Source of the DNA: Struthidea cinerea
Lineage: Eukaryota > Chordata > Aves > Passeriformes > Corcoracidae
Length of the DNA: 64,000 nt
Reading direction: 5' to 3'
Assembly: GCA_013397865.1 (NCBI GenBank)
Contig: VZTI01005062.1
Span: 1,383,696 to 1,447,695, forward strand
Part shown: positions 37,651 to 51,039 of the stretch, piece by piece
How positions within the stretch are numbered: the first letter of the stretch is position 1
How the letters are laid out: every line of letters begins with the position of its first letter
Made by a program: the position numbers and the translations under genes
The notes under the pieces: generated by a model
What the model was told of the DNA's origin: nothing
Database searches by the model: none
Seen by the model: the letters and a program-made list of their open reading frames with translations, nothing else

Positions 37651-40600
37651 AAGACAAAGGTGCGATTTTCAAATTGGGTACAAATCAATTCCTGCTCAGA
37701 GATGTAATAGCAGCTGTTTGACTCTTCCGTGATTCACCTAAGCTCTGTAAACGTTTTGTTCTTCCTTGCACATCTTTCAAGCATTTATAGCTTGAAAGTG
37801 CTATCCAAAAAAAGGAGGTAAGTTTCTGATACCTGTAATGAACTGCCTCGTAAAAATTTTGTATTCAAATGTAGAAGAAAATTTCCATTTTTCAAATGCA
37901 AGCTATATGTGAAGTAAAATAAGGAACCAGTAGCACACAACAGGAGCAACAGTAGGTCTTTAATCTTGAGCTGTATCTGGGTGCTAGACTGAACAGAGCA
38001 GAATAGCAGCCTCCTCCTATTTGAGAAATCTCAACCTAGAATCCATTCCTAAAGGTGGATGACTAAGCACTGTCTTTGAATAAAATGTAACCAGGGATTA
38101 TTATTTTTTTTCCTGAGGAGAAGGAAGTACCAGTTTCATCAAGTTGTATTCAAGGCAGTTATTCAGAATTATGAAAACCTGCTATGCTTTTGTAATGAGG
38201 AGGTACAACCAAGATTCTCCCATCTCAAGACGAGAACTAAAACTTCTTTTATTCTAAATTTAGAGGGAGCACTCTCATTCCTTTTTAGCTGAAAATGCTG
38301 TGAAAGTATTCACTGGCTCAGAAGGAGGTAGCAGTGGGTACCTATGAAACCTCAAGCAACCAATAAATCATTTACATGGGACAGGGGAGTCTTGAATTCT
38401 ACTCTGTGTTTATAGACAGATTCTTGAATCTGTGTCCTCCTTTTTTTTTTTTTAGCTTGAGCTAGAGGAAGATGAGTAAGCAGAAGGAAGCTAAAGCACT
38501 GTCACTCAGCAAAGCTTTTGTCATGGGAGATGCAGATATATATGAAGACCCTCCAGCAGAAGAGGGAATCGCAGTGTGCTGTGTACAGGAGATTTTCGAA
38601 TGAGTGTCATTTATATAAAATTGAATTTTAAAAGCTTCTTTTCTGTGTCAGTTATGAAAAACATTTCATTCAGGGCCTGACCCAGATGTGCCCACACCCT
38701 CCAAAGACATATAAAGATTTTGGTTCCTGAAAAGGTTTAGGTTTGATGTGTGTGCTTGGTTATTCAAGGCTTTTGATTATTGTACACAATTCTAGAAGAA
38801 ATTTAGATGACAAGGAAAAGAACCTATGGATTAAATATCTCTAAGAGAAATACTTAAGAAGCTTGAGAAAAGTCCTTGATCTTGAAATGGAGGTTTGAAT
38901 AGGCACTTCAGAATAAATCTAAAGAAATGAGCAATTATAGATTCCAGGCCACCCTTTTAACAAAAACCTCTTTTGCTTTCCATGTTTCTCATAATCTTCT
39001 TTTGGTCCAATCATTCATCTCAGCAAATTTTTCATTTTTCAAATTAGTAACCTTTAATAAACACACCCCTGTAATTTGCATTGATAATCCTTTTCCCTAG
39101 AAGAGTGGGTGTTGCTGCAGGAACATGTCCAGAAGTTGCTCTCCAACCAGTTACTACTCAAAAAAACATCATGCCAGTAGCTATTATGACTCAATAATAG
39201 ATTGAAATCTCTTGTTATGTGTTAATATGGAATAACAACTCCCTTAGAACTTCCATTAATAATGAAGCATCTTAACAAAATACAGACAGAAAAACAGCTG
39301 CTGTGAACTTTTGGTAGATACTATTTCTGCAAGATCTCTGTATTACATTAGCAATCAAGACACTGAATCCCAATCTTCCAGACACCCCGGAAAAATGATA
39401 ACAGGCCCAGTTCAACTAGTGACGTGTAAAAATGAGAAAATGCACTTTCAAGATAATACTGTGACACAGATATATGGTGCTTTTGTGTGTGTGGTAATGT
39501 TACAGTGTTAAATGCTACATTGTTCTGACTAGAAAGGGGTTAAGTTCGCCTGAAATAAAAGCAGAAAAAGCCCCTTTGTGTGGTATGAGAGGAAGGGAGC
39601 TTGTTTTACCCATGTAACAGCATCATCGTGACTGGTGGAGTCTTGTATTCTAAAAGAAGTGGTCTAATACAGGTAAGTTTGTCTTGGAATACAAGCATAC
39701 ATTTAGGATTTGAATAAGCAACCTCTTATTCATACCCTACTTTATTTTGATGGTGACCCTTATGTAGACTGAACATGGTTCTTTCTGTTGACATGCAACT
39801 GTAAATGCTAAAATCCATTGAGAAAACCTATTCATTCAAAACTTCTTTTGAGAGAATCAACAAAAAATCGTACTTTCTTTAATTTTTAGAAAGCCTAAAG
39901 ATCAAATTTTCCCTCCTATCAGCCAAATATTCATTTCCACGTTAGAAACTTTGAATCTAATTACTAGATCTATTGGATATTTAATTTCCACTCCCATTAA
40001 ATGAATCTGATTCTATCTCGCTCTCAGAGCTAGAAGTTTAGGTTTGGAGAGTTAATGCCACTCAGAGTAAAAGGACAGTAGTCCTTTCGATTTTTAAATG
40101 AGATAGAGCATATATTTCACCATGTAACTCAAAAAACCTGTCCTCAACCAAATCATTTGCCACACAAGAGGACAACAAAACCAAAAAGACTGTTTGATCT
40201 TCATTTATACATGTCAATCAAGTACCTCTTTTCTTCTTCCTTCTCCCCCAGTTGTGCACCTTTCCCCATTGCCCTGCAGCAGTACATGGGTACTCACTCT
40301 ATTTTTTTCCATTTATTTTTTAATAAGTTATGATGAGAGTTGTCAGTAATGTTTGGAGAGGTAGTGGGAGTAACATTTTCTGGCTGTGTTAGCTTGGGAT
40401 TTTTTGTGCAAGCATTCTTCCAAAATGTAATTTTAAATATTTAAATACCTGTCAATTACATGATTACAGGAAAATAGCAAGCACTGAACATGTTAAGTTA
40501 AACATGCAAGTTACTGCCATTGCTGATAGAGTCACAGAGTAGTTACCACCAAATAATTAATTTTAGTGGAGGTTTTTTCCATGGCAACTACACAATTAAC

Positions 40601-40839
40601 TTGTGTGTCTAGTGTTATTTCAAGATGGGTGTACTGTTCAACCTGCTTGAGTTATGCAACACAGGTGTTCTGTGTTTGATGAAACATCCTGTAACCTGAG
40701 ATCATTGCTACTGAATGGGTGGAAAGGTATCCACTCAGCAAAGTGGCCAGGGGTTAGTACTGTTCGCTCTGGAAAAGTACAAAGGAGAAAAGAAAGAGTA
40801 CACAGAGGGTGTGGTTAAAAAAAAAAAAAAAAGACTGAT
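37651..40839. other. Intergenic sequence, nothing recognised
   Basis: Unique-looking AT-rich DNA with a poly(T) tract at about 38442-38454. A run of 16 A residues at 40817-40832 stands directly before the CR1 copy. No coding exon recognised. Confidence 0.75.
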
Positions 40840-42030
40840 AGCCTTGTATCAGTGGGACTCATGAAAAATCTGGGTTTCCTGGGTTTTCCTAAGGCTTTTG
40901 ATACTGTCCCTCGCAGTATCCTTCTGGACAAGTTGTCCAGCTGTGGGGGGAGTAGGTACACAGTGTGCTGGGACAAGATCTGGCTGAAGGGCAGGGCCCA
41001 CAGGGTTGTAGTCGATGGGGCTTCATCTGCCTGGCAACCATTCACCAGCAGTGCTCCTCAGGGTTCAGCTCTAGGATCAGTTGTGTTCCATATTTGTATC
41101 AAAGGTCCGGATGCAGGATTTGAATGCATCATTAGCAGGTCTGCTAACAGCACCAAACTGGGAGATGCTTTTGACTGGCTTGAAGGACAAGAGGCCCTTC
41201 AGAGGGATCTGGATAGATTGGAGCATTAGGGTGCCATTAATGGGATGAGATTTATGGAGTCCAAATGCTGGATTCTGCACCTGGGATGGAGGAACGCCGT
41301 GCACAAGTATAAAATGGGAGAGGAGTGGCTGGAGAGCAGCAGGGATCTGGGGATGCTGGTTGGCAGCAGCTCAGCAGAAGTCAGCAGTGTGCCCTGACAG
41401 CCCAGAAGGCAAATTCCATCCTGGGGTGCATCAAAAAGCATCCCCAGCCAGTCAAAAGAGACGATCAACCCACTGTATTCAGCTTTGGTGCAGCCTCGCT
41501 TTGCTCACTGTGGGCAGTTCTGGGCCCCACAATTTAAGAAGGATGTGAAAGTACTCAAATGTATCCAGGGAAGGGCAAAAAAGCTGGTGAAAGGGCTGGA
41601 AGGAATGTCCTACAGGAAGGGGGCTAAGTCTTTGGCTTTGTCTAGTGGGGAGAAAAGGAAGCTGAGCTGCGGCCTCCTCGGTCTTTACAGCTTCTTAAGG
41701 AGGGGAAGTGAGAGGCAGGTGCTGATCTGTTCTCTTTGGTATTGAGTGATAGGACGGATGGGGCTGGTTCAAAGCTGTGTCAGGGGAGGTGAACACTTAG
41801 CTGACATTTCTTTACTGAGAGGGTGGTCAAATACTGGAACAGGCTTTCTAAAGAGGTGGCCAATCCCCAAACCAGTATTTCAGAGGCATTTGGGACTTTC
41901 CCTAATAACATAGGCACTTTCCTTCATAACAGGCCTTAACTTCTGGTCAGCCCTGAAGTGATCGGTTAGACTAGATAATCACTGTAGGTGCCTTCCAACT
42001 GAAATATTTCTATTCTATTCTATCCCATCC
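40840..42030 (+). mobile_element. Long CR1 LINE copy with dead reverse-transcriptase end
   Basis: About 1.2 kb and the longest CR1 here. From 40852 to 41229 one frame stays open for 125 codons of RT: FPKAFDTVPRSILLDKLSSC, a ...PQGSALGSV block, then the position of the A-D-D catalytic motif, which here reads RSANSTKLG. The catalytic aspartates are lost. Beyond it, frames break. The 3' end is CCTTCCAACTGAAATATTTC followed by a TTCTA/TCCCA pentanucleotide run (42009-42036). Cannot be autonomous. Confidence 0.93.
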
Positions 42031-42036
42031 CATCCT

Positions 42037-45000
42037 AAATGATCTCAAGCCCAAAAGCATCTGGGTTCCTTTCATGGGTTAGGTCAAGACACTGACTGGC
42101 CAGAGCCATGTTTTCCTTATCTGTGAAAAGAGGATAAAATTCCTTTCTGCTATGCTCTGTAGATTGTGACCAGTGTAATGTGCTCTCATGGTAGAAGGTC
42201 AGTTGTGGTCAACTGAGGCTGCTTAAGTGCAGTTAATAAATAAATATAATTCTGGGGAAAAGGGAGAGGAATATGCAAGAGAAAATAAAGGAAAAAGAAG
42301 ACAGAAGGAAAAAGGAAGCCTGTTGAAAAAGTCAAATAGGACAAAGACTTTAGATGTCAAGGGGACATTAAGAAACACTCACATGAAGAAAACATTAAGA
42401 AAAATATAGGATGAAGGACTTAGAAGAAGAGTATCTAAAGGGCAGAAAAACAGTAGAGCTTAGAAAAACATTTACTTTCTAAAAGTATTTGATAACAGAA
42501 AAAACAGTGGCTCTGTGATGAAACAATGAGCACTCTGTGGCACACCATCCATTTTCCCCATGCTGGAAAAACAAGTTTCCTTCCTCTGTAATTGGTTGCA
42601 TTTCTCTCTGATATAGCCACACATCTTGGACCCTTCTGAGATGAGAGCTCCATAGTGCAGAGACTCCCAGAGAGCAGAGCAGGTGAACCCAAAGTACTTG
42701 CAGAGAAGGGCTGCTGAAGTTTCCCTGATGGCTAGTAACTTTAGCACCAATGAAAGTGTCTGTTAGCAGCTTTGTGGTTCCAGTCTCCCACAGGATGGCC
42801 AGAGATGGCTTTTACAGCTTATTTCTGTGTATGTAGTGCAGCTAGCACATCACTCCTGATGCCCTGGAGCAAAGGCAATTACTTTTCCTCCTTTCCCCTT
42901 TCTATGGAAACTTCTAAAGCTGAATGGAGTCTAGGCTTTTGTAGGTGTTCTCTAATTCACCTGTACCGGCCCAGCTACTACTAACAAACATCAGCCAGCC
43001 ATGATTGAAGTGATTGGGTTTGACTTTCATTCTTAACCTTTGTGCTGATGTTGACTCAGCTCATTCACCCTCCCTTGTGCATGGTAAGCTTCATGCTATG
43101 CTAAAAACAAGCACAGGGAGATGCTACCAGCTTGCCACCAGTTCCCAAGGTGGGGAATGGCCAGGGGCTTTGAGCTCAAGATATGGCTGTGAGCTGTAAG
43201 AGGGTTGTCTTTTGGTTTTTATTCTGGGAGGGTGAAGCTAGTTTGCTGGGGGCAGGAGGACAAGTAAATGAAGAGTCCCGCTTTACAGAAGAATAAACAA
43301 AACCCTAGAGTATTTGCTAGCATTCCCCCTTTCTCATGATGCTGCATTATTTTCAAAAAATTACATTAATATTTTCCAAAGTGACTTCTGCTTTTACTTG
43401 CTTATGTCTCTTTCCACATGTCCTATACCTCTGTTAATTCACAAAAATTTCTTCATGCAACAGCTACTCATGTGGGACACATACAAAAGCTACACATACG
43501 TTTTGGGTCAGAAAAGTGATCCAGGTTTCTTAAGGCAGAAGGCCAGCTTCAGTCCGCTGAGTATGCAGGTTCAATAAAAATTACTTTGTTTTATCCTTGG
43601 GGATGGCTAATCAATGGAGTGGGAGCAAAGTCTGGGCCCTGACTATTTACCAAGTCCTACAAGACTATGAGATGGAGTGATCAGGCCAGCTGATTTAGGA
43701 ATACTGATAAATGGAGTGGGGAAGGATGAAGATTGGGTCTTGAAGGCTTTACCTAGTTTCTGCTGCACTGTGCAAACACATCAGTATCTTGCTCCCTATC
43801 CCTCTAAGAAGAAAAGTGACACCCAAGCATTACGAAAGTGACTGTCCTCAATTTGTGCAAACAATTACTAGAAGCAGTCTTATAAACTGGGATACTCATG
43901 TACAGCATGCAGGTATTTTTCATACAGGGCAAATATATAAAAGAATTATTTCTTACTTGACCTAGGGGAACACCACTCCCACTCTGCACACAATTACATC
44001 TTTTATGTTCTGCATGAAAGAATATACTGCAAATGAATCTTAGTACAAAGTTTAAATAAAGAATTGCCAAGTAATAATTAACTCAGTCTGTCATTTATTA
44101 TGATTAGGCACTAAGGTAAGGCCAGTTTCCTTTAATGCCTTTCAAAGAATGTACTCATTTTAGAACAGGTATGACCAGTTACACAGACTTCTCAAAAGAC
44201 ACAGTGTTCTCCTCCTGGCTTAGTGATGCCCTCAGTATTCATTTTCATTGCCAGTTTTGATTTAATTATCAATATCACAGCCATGTTGACATGCTAAAAG
44301 CCCAATCACACAGAAATGACCCAGTACTTTCACCTGTAACCTCTCCTGTAAGGTTTAACGAATGATCTCATTGCTTCTGCGATGAAGCACTTTTCACTGC
44401 AGGACAAGATATGCTATTATGGTCAAAAGGTGAGAAATCTCAGGTTACACCTTATTCCTAAGCTTCGTTAATGTGGGAGGCTCTTTGGGCATAGGTGGCC
44501 AACCAGAACACCAATAAAACAGACCTAAGTAGCTACAAAACATCTAACAATGGAAATACTTTTTGTTCTGACTTCCTAGTCTGGATGGTGTTTTGAGAGC
44601 AATCTGTACAGACTTACACATGCACAGTTCCACAAATCTATTAACATTCCTCCGAATTACTGGGCAGGATTTGTCTGGTGCTGAGATTCTCTTGTGGCAC
44701 CGCAGTGCACTGCACATCACCTACTAATTAAGTCTTATTTTGAGATTTTTGGGTTAGAGATAATGATAATCTCACAAAGTTATTATTTACTATTTATAAT
44801 ATAGTTGCACCTAGAAACCCTGAATGAAAGGATTCAATTTAATTAGGTGTTTTGCAAACAATAATAAGAAAGAGTTCCTGCATCACAGATCTAACAGGGT
44901 TCTTATCGGACGGGATAAAAGCAATGGATGAAAGAGATAAACAAGGTGGGAGTGGATTGGAAAGGCTGCTTTACAGTTGTAAAGCAAACAGACTTCACTA

Positions 45001-45803
45001 CAGCTCACTACTTGCCTAACTGATGGGAGTGGTTCTTGAGCATCACAGCAGAAAAAGGTTTTGAGAAGGGATTTAGAGGAGGTTAAGGCATAAGGCTTTA
45101 TGGATTTTGGCAAGGACTGGTTTCCACTGCTAGGTAGTGCAGCAGAGAAAAGATTTAATACTTTTGCTTATCACTGAATGAAGCACAACTGCTTAAGAAG
45201 TTGCACTAGGTGACCATCCCTCACTTTAAAATTAATTAACTGCTATAACATATGGTGAAAGATGATTTTTGTAATTGACTCAAGCCCATTTGACATCCAT
45301 AAACTGGAAAACGGTTTTAATTTTCATCTCCTGTGAGTACATATAATTATACCCTCTCTTTGTTGTTTATCCTGAGGTTGATCATGTTCCAGTAGGGCTC
45401 AAGTCCAGAGAGCATAACTGTATGTTGAAATGCAAATTGCACAACAACCGTCGTCATAGAGACTTAAATGGAATATTATGAGATTTGTTTTAATCTCGTA
45501 TGGTTTTACAGGATATTTTAAACAAACAAAAACAAAAAAATATTTTGTGAAATAGAAAATATGACCACATTTCACAAAAACCTCAAGCCTTTTCCATTGT
45601 GGGTTGAACAAGATAGTTTCTTTCCCGCTTATGTCGATGCTTTCAGTGGAGGCAACCAGTGTTAAATACAGTTATTTGAGAATAAGTAACAACATATTGC
45701 TCTTAATGCTATCTGATTTACGTTGCATTAAAATAAATTTCTAAATTTAAATGAAGTTAAACCCTTAAGAATATGATAATTAAGATCCCCTAAAACTGAC
45801 GCG
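42037..45803. other. Intergenic sequence with purine-rich tract
   Basis: Mostly unique-looking. A purine-rich stretch at about 42250-42420 (runs of AAAGGAAAAAG type) produces a lysine-rich spurious ORF. No gene recognised. Confidence 0.7.
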
Positions 45804-46030
45804 TGTGCTATCGTCAGCTGCAGCTCCTCTCTTGCCCTCTGTGCCCCACTCACTCTCCAGGGTCCCTGGATGCTACTCCAGGTTTGGCTGTTCATCCATT
45901 AGCTCCTCATCCCTGGCAGGAGCCTCCCTCTGCTGCCAGTCAGGAACTTTCACTCAGCCAGTCACCCTTAACCACATACTTAAATCCAGACCAGATTTGT
46001 TGCTTCGGTTCCCTGTACTGGTGTAGCACA
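45804..46030. repeat. GC-richer block bounded by 7-bp inverted repeats
   Basis: Starts TGTGCTA (45804-45810) and ends TAGCACA (46024-46030), perfect inverted copies. The enclosed 227 bp are GC-richer than the flanks and C/T-rich. No matching flanking duplication is visible, so it may be a diverged LTR or MITE, or chance. Confidence 0.25.
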
Positions 46031-48939
46031 GTAAGAAGTGAAGCATGATGCTGGTCCAGCTTTCAAGCAGGTGAGTCAAAAAATTTGTATGCAAATCTCT
46101 TCTCCCTTGCTCTTTAATTACATCTAGTCTGTTTGTTTTAATTTTCTCCCTGTATTCCCTGCTCCTTAGCTTCTGTCATCAATCTGCAAGTCATTTTTCA
46201 ATTGATTAGTGACTTACCCATACAGTATGTACCCATGCTAACTCCAGTCATTGTCTGCACCATGGGCTCATGCCCTAAGTTTGGTCATTTCCTAGCTTTC
46301 AGGTGCTCATTAAGACAAATACAGACCCTTTGATGGACTAAAATAACCTGCTAAATCATCTCTAAATCACCCCTTGTTACCCAGTCAACCTCTCAAGCAC
46401 CCCATTACTGTAGTTGCACAGTTCCAATAATTAAGTCTCCTATTTTTTCTAGGCCTCAATCACATTGTTTTCACTGACACCTATAAAGTCTTATTTCAGG
46501 AAATGGGAAAATTAACCACAATCTGTATTTATTTACATCCACACAAAATAAATCCTAGCTAGAATTGTTAAAGCACCTGGCACAGATCTAGAAACATAAT
46601 TACAATATCATAGAATCAGTCAAAACACCAGCTGCTCTTTCTCTCCTGTATCTCTTCCATCAGCTACATATCATTCATTATTTAGTGAGAAGATTCAGTA
46701 CAGATTAAAACTCATCCTAAACCATATCTATTATGCAATCATATCTTTACCTTGCTGCTATAGTTAAGCATCTCTTGGATAATCTTTGAAAAGAGGCGAT
46801 GGGGAATAAGTACACAAATAACTTCTGAAAGCAAAGCATGAATGTTGTCTTCTATCATGTAGCTTAGATCACTGCACCCATGGCACAGTTCTGCCACTTC
46901 TATTGCTCAGAAACTACTTTAATGTAATTTTTAGAAACACGTTGAAGAAGTCTGCTCTTCTCACCATATTGAAAAACAGAGAATTAATCATCCATGTAAG
47001 ATCTAAAGTAATGCCTACTATATACTATTATCTGATAGATAGCAAACAGTATTTTCAAAGGTCAATAGAGAGGTGGAATGCAGAATTAAATCCTGATTAG
47101 TCAGGGTAGCACTGGTAGTTGAAACAAGAGCAAGTTAACCACCTAGTCCTGTAAATAATTACTAGTTTTGTAAATGTAACTACTGTGAGTACAGCCAGAG
47201 AGGCATATGTTCCAAAAAATGGTCCATTTTTATATGCATGGATGAAAAAGAATTCAACAGTGTTCTTCCAGACAGTCTGGCAGGAATCAGCCTCTGCTCA
47301 CATAACACTTGGGAGTATAATACAGCAGGTAGCCTTACAGTTTCACCTAGGACACTTCCTGGCCAGCCAAGGTATTCCTGATGATACAATCTGGATTTGC
47401 ACCGGATTACATTTTGTCTGATATATGTTCAGAAATGTAGGGGAGCCACCAGATTTTAACTGTCAGTCAAATACACAGGGAGATTTCCAGGAAGGTGTGT
47501 TCTGTACATTCACTTTAGACGCTCTTCAGAGGGTGGGAGGCTGGAAAGGAATGTCCAGGTTAACATTTACACTATCAGTATGGAAAATAAGCATGATGAG
47601 TTGTGTCAAAATATATACCTGAAAAACATGAATGTAACCCAGAAACCCTTGTAAATGCCTGTTACACTTCATTAGATTAATATAGCCATTGTAGGTGATA
47701 TTTAAAATCAGGTTTTTGTGAAATTTTGGATACATCCTATTACACATGGTCTTCTTGTTTCTTTTATTGGGAAAAACTTATTCAGCAGTGGGATTAGTTA
47801 TGGTACTTACCTGTAGAATACTTTCCAAACTGTCTAATCATTCTCTGCATCAGCACAAAATTTTGCTGTATTTTCTTCCCCTTTGGTGGTGGAACAGTCT
47901 ATGCAAACATTTCTCAGTAACATTAATAAAACCTTGAAACCCTGACGCAACTAAAGATTGGAGTGTGAAAAGACTCTCCAGGCCTGCAGTTGGAATGTAC
48001 ACTCCAGGTCATCTCGAAGGACTGAGAAATTTCATTGATTGCGTGGCTGGCTCTTTGATTGTCCCTCTATAGTTTAGCCACAACTCTACAAAATCCAGGA
48101 TTCCCCTACTCCCTTATTTTTTTAAAGTCATCTGAAAACTAATAAATATCTGTCAACAAGCAGTTCATCAAATAGCAATGAGAAGCTTTGGTATATCAAA
48201 GGGCAAGAGATCATAGAACAAGCATTTGTCTAAAATGTAGCCAGACTTTCCAAAGAGCTCAAGGATAATTTTCTCAAGCGCTCGGGATCCGCCTCCATAG
48301 GCAAATTTTCAGAAGTGCTCAAAGCCGTGTGTGCCAGAAGTCTCTAAGAACACAGAGAGTTGATTTGGTTCCTAAGACAAAGCCAAGTTTTTGAGAAGCC
48401 TGTCCCCTTTGAAATATTTTTGCTAAAGGCTGTTCCAGTATCCCTAAGTTATTATTTTGGATTCTGTGTGTATCTGTACATCTCCACAAAAGAATCTTAT
48501 TGTAAACCTGATATTTTGTTGAATGAAAAATAAACACATTTGCTTCAGAACAAACTCTTTCATTTTGTTATTTTCGAAACAGTTTCCTCAGCAGCCTTTG
48601 TATGAAATAAGTCATCCTTTGGTTTTGGGAACCTTTTATCATAAAGACATATCATTTTTCCCTTGCAATAACTTATAAAACAGGCATTATATTTTGTTCC
48701 CTTTACAGATATATCTGTTCCTAAACCAGTGCCTATTTTCCCCACTACAAATACTGAGGCTTTTATAACTTAGTCAAATTGTTCTGTTGGTATATGGAGT
48801 ACTACAACTATATTTTACTAAATCTTTAACTCTGAATAAAATATGGAGAAGAGCCACAGAAAACAGTGCTGTGTTGTTATCAACAGACTGTTGTAGTTAT
48901 CAACAAGAAAATTCAAGAAACTGAAGGAAGAACAGATTA
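46031..48939. other. Intergenic sequence, nothing recognised
   Basis: AT-rich, unique-looking. Short ORFs on both strands overlap each other and show no recognisable domain. Confidence 0.7.
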
Positions 48940-49340
48940 GAACTTGAAAACAGGTCAAGTGGAAGATGCTACACTTACACAGATGTGTTCAACTCAACAA
49001 AAAGAGAATGGGGAATGACTGTTCAAAAATGACTTTGAGTAGTACATGGAGGCAGGGAATCTACCGAAGCCCAGGCTGCACTTGAGTAAAGACTAACTCT
49101 AAAGCCACAACCAAAAATGAGACTGACATCACCCTTGGATGTGTGAAGCAGATCACAGCCTGACAGACACATGAAATATCTGATCTCAGTGTTTGTAAGA
49201 TTTTGGCTGGAATAATGAGCCTATGGAACTGATTATCCCACTTCAATAAATATGGCATCTGGAAGTGACATAGAGGAGAGCAAGAAGAGGCAGGGCTCTT
49301 CAAAAAACTGCAAGAACTAGAGGTTGTTAGCTATAAGAAA
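48940..49340 (+). mobile_element. Ancient CR1/L3-like remnant (body)
   Basis: Very diverged but collinear with the CR1 body: GGAAGATGCTACACTTACAC, AGAATGGGGAATGACT, then AAAAACTGCAAGAACTAGAG and GTTGTTAGC in place of the usual GAGGGAACTAGGGTTGTTTAGC. Limits are approximate and it needs a profile search. Confidence 0.45.
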
Positions 49341-50279
49341 AAATTCAAATAAATGTGCACTACACTTGCTATTGCAGAAAGGATAGGTATTATCTCTATC
49401 AGTGACACATCCATCTGGGAGGAGCACAATTCCCAGGTGATAATCAAGTCTGCAAGAACTGTGAGGTACAGTGATATATTTCAGGGAAGGGAACCAGTAG
49501 GTGACTTAATTATCCAGTGCCAAGGGAGATTAAAAAGAGGAGGTTTGCACTATTGAGATGGAGTGGGGGAAGGCTCGGTTCCTGTTCAGAGAAAACAGAG
49601 GAGCACTGAGCAGGAATGGCAGCTTGGTGACAGAGTCAGTTGTACACCAGGGTCTGAAAGCAAATCCCCTTAGGAGGTGTCACTGAGGGCATCTGATGTC
49701 GAAATCATGACCAGAAGGAAGAGTATTTCCTGTAGAAAATTCCACTTTCCATATAAATAATGCTGAAAGACTGCACAGTGTGACAGCCATGGTCATGTAA
49801 TGAGAAGGACTTTAACAGAAATTTACTAGCATTTTATGAAATGCCTCTCATAATAAGACTAAATTTAAAGTGTTTTAACACAAGCATTTTAAACCTGCTT
49901 TGCCAGGATGTTACTCCAAAGACATTTTTTCTTTCCAGGTTTAGCATTTAAACAAACTGTCAGTGGACTGGAAAGAAAGAGGGAAGGTAACTTGACAACA
50001 TTCTGCTGACCCAAAACTGGAGAAGTCTCTTCTACCTTTCAAAGCTCAAGAGACAAATTTTGACTGCTGTTTCTGCTCAAACATAAAATTAATCCTAGAA
50101 GACTACCAAGTACAAGATTAGTTTCTGGCTAGGTGAAAAGGAAAATATATTTCAATGACAAAATGGAGTGTCCAAAAAGGTCACTAAGAAAGGCTGGGGA
50201 CTGTGTGGTTTTGAGGGCTGCTGAGACCCAACTGGGCAAACCTTGTACGACATGGTCTGCTTTCATAGTTTGCTATTCA

Positions 50280-50340
50280 CTGCAATGGGGGTCAGACCAG
50301 AGACCTCCTGGCATCCCTTCCCACCTTTAAGACTGTGTGC
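50280..50340 (+). mobile_element. Possible CR1 3'-end remnant
   Basis: GGGGGTCAGACCAGAGACCT followed by CATCCCTTCCCACC resembles the CR1 terminus GGGGTTGGACCAGATGACCT...GGTCCCTTCCAACC. Short and old; could be chance. Confidence 0.35.
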
Positions 50341-50689
50341 TGATCCTATGGATTCACCTTTCCAAGAGGTTATAAGCCTTGGAGGTGACTTTTCTTCTAA
50401 CCAGAAAATAAATCCATCTGCAAGAGAATGCTTGATGTGTCAGTGGGTACCACGAGGGCCCTCTCTGAGGTAAACATTTCAGGAATACCCATCTCTGTCC
50501 ATGCACAGACACCCATGTGGACCCAGGGCAGTGACGAGAGGCTGCCTTCATGCTTGGAGACTCTCCACATCCCCAGCGTCCATTGCGTGGATTGACTTCA
50601 ATGAAAGATTGAAAGAAATACCTCTGTATTGCTTGGCTCAGAACACCCAGGAAGGAGAGGAGCTATTCTGAATTGCCTGTGGGAACTTA

Positions 50690-50890
50690 TGACTAGGAGC
50701 AATGGGGGTAAAGTCAGGTGAAGAAAAACAGTTTGAACATCAGTAAAATTTCCTAACTGTGAGTGTTATTAGACTGGAATAATCTCCCCTAAGGGAAGCA
50801 ATAAAACCAACATCATTTGCATCTTTGCAAACTAGACCAGACAAAGCACTGGGAAATATACTGTGGGGAATAAGCCTGTAAAATGATTGC
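50690..50890 (+). mobile_element. Ancient CR1/L3-like remnant (3' UTR)
   Basis: Order of landmarks fits the CR1 3' region: AGGAGCAATGGGGGTAAAGT, TTTCCTAACTGTGAGTGTTA, AGACTGGAATAATCTCCC, then CATCTTTGCAAACTAGACCA. Strongly diverged. Together with 48940-49340 it may be part of one broken ancient insertion in the same orientation. Confidence 0.5.
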
Positions 50891-51039
50891 ACTAATTTTT
50901 CTCATCTATTCTTTCTTCACAGGATTGCTTCATACATGGAATGTGCCATACTCTTTTTCCTGGTACTTTATTCCCTTTCCTGTGGGTTGAGTAAAAAAAC
51001 CCTGAAGGAAATTATACCATTCTAACCAAAAAGTAACAT

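Noticed and set aside
40817..40832. A16 run directly before the long CR1, as a possible retrotransposon tail
   Set aside because: CR1 elements lack poly(A) tails and the run is on the 5' side; most likely an unrelated simple repeat or tail of an unseen element.
46609..46625. ATCATAGAATCAGTC, like a CR1 3' terminus
   Set aside because: Only about 15 bases match and no CR1 sequence follows; chance.
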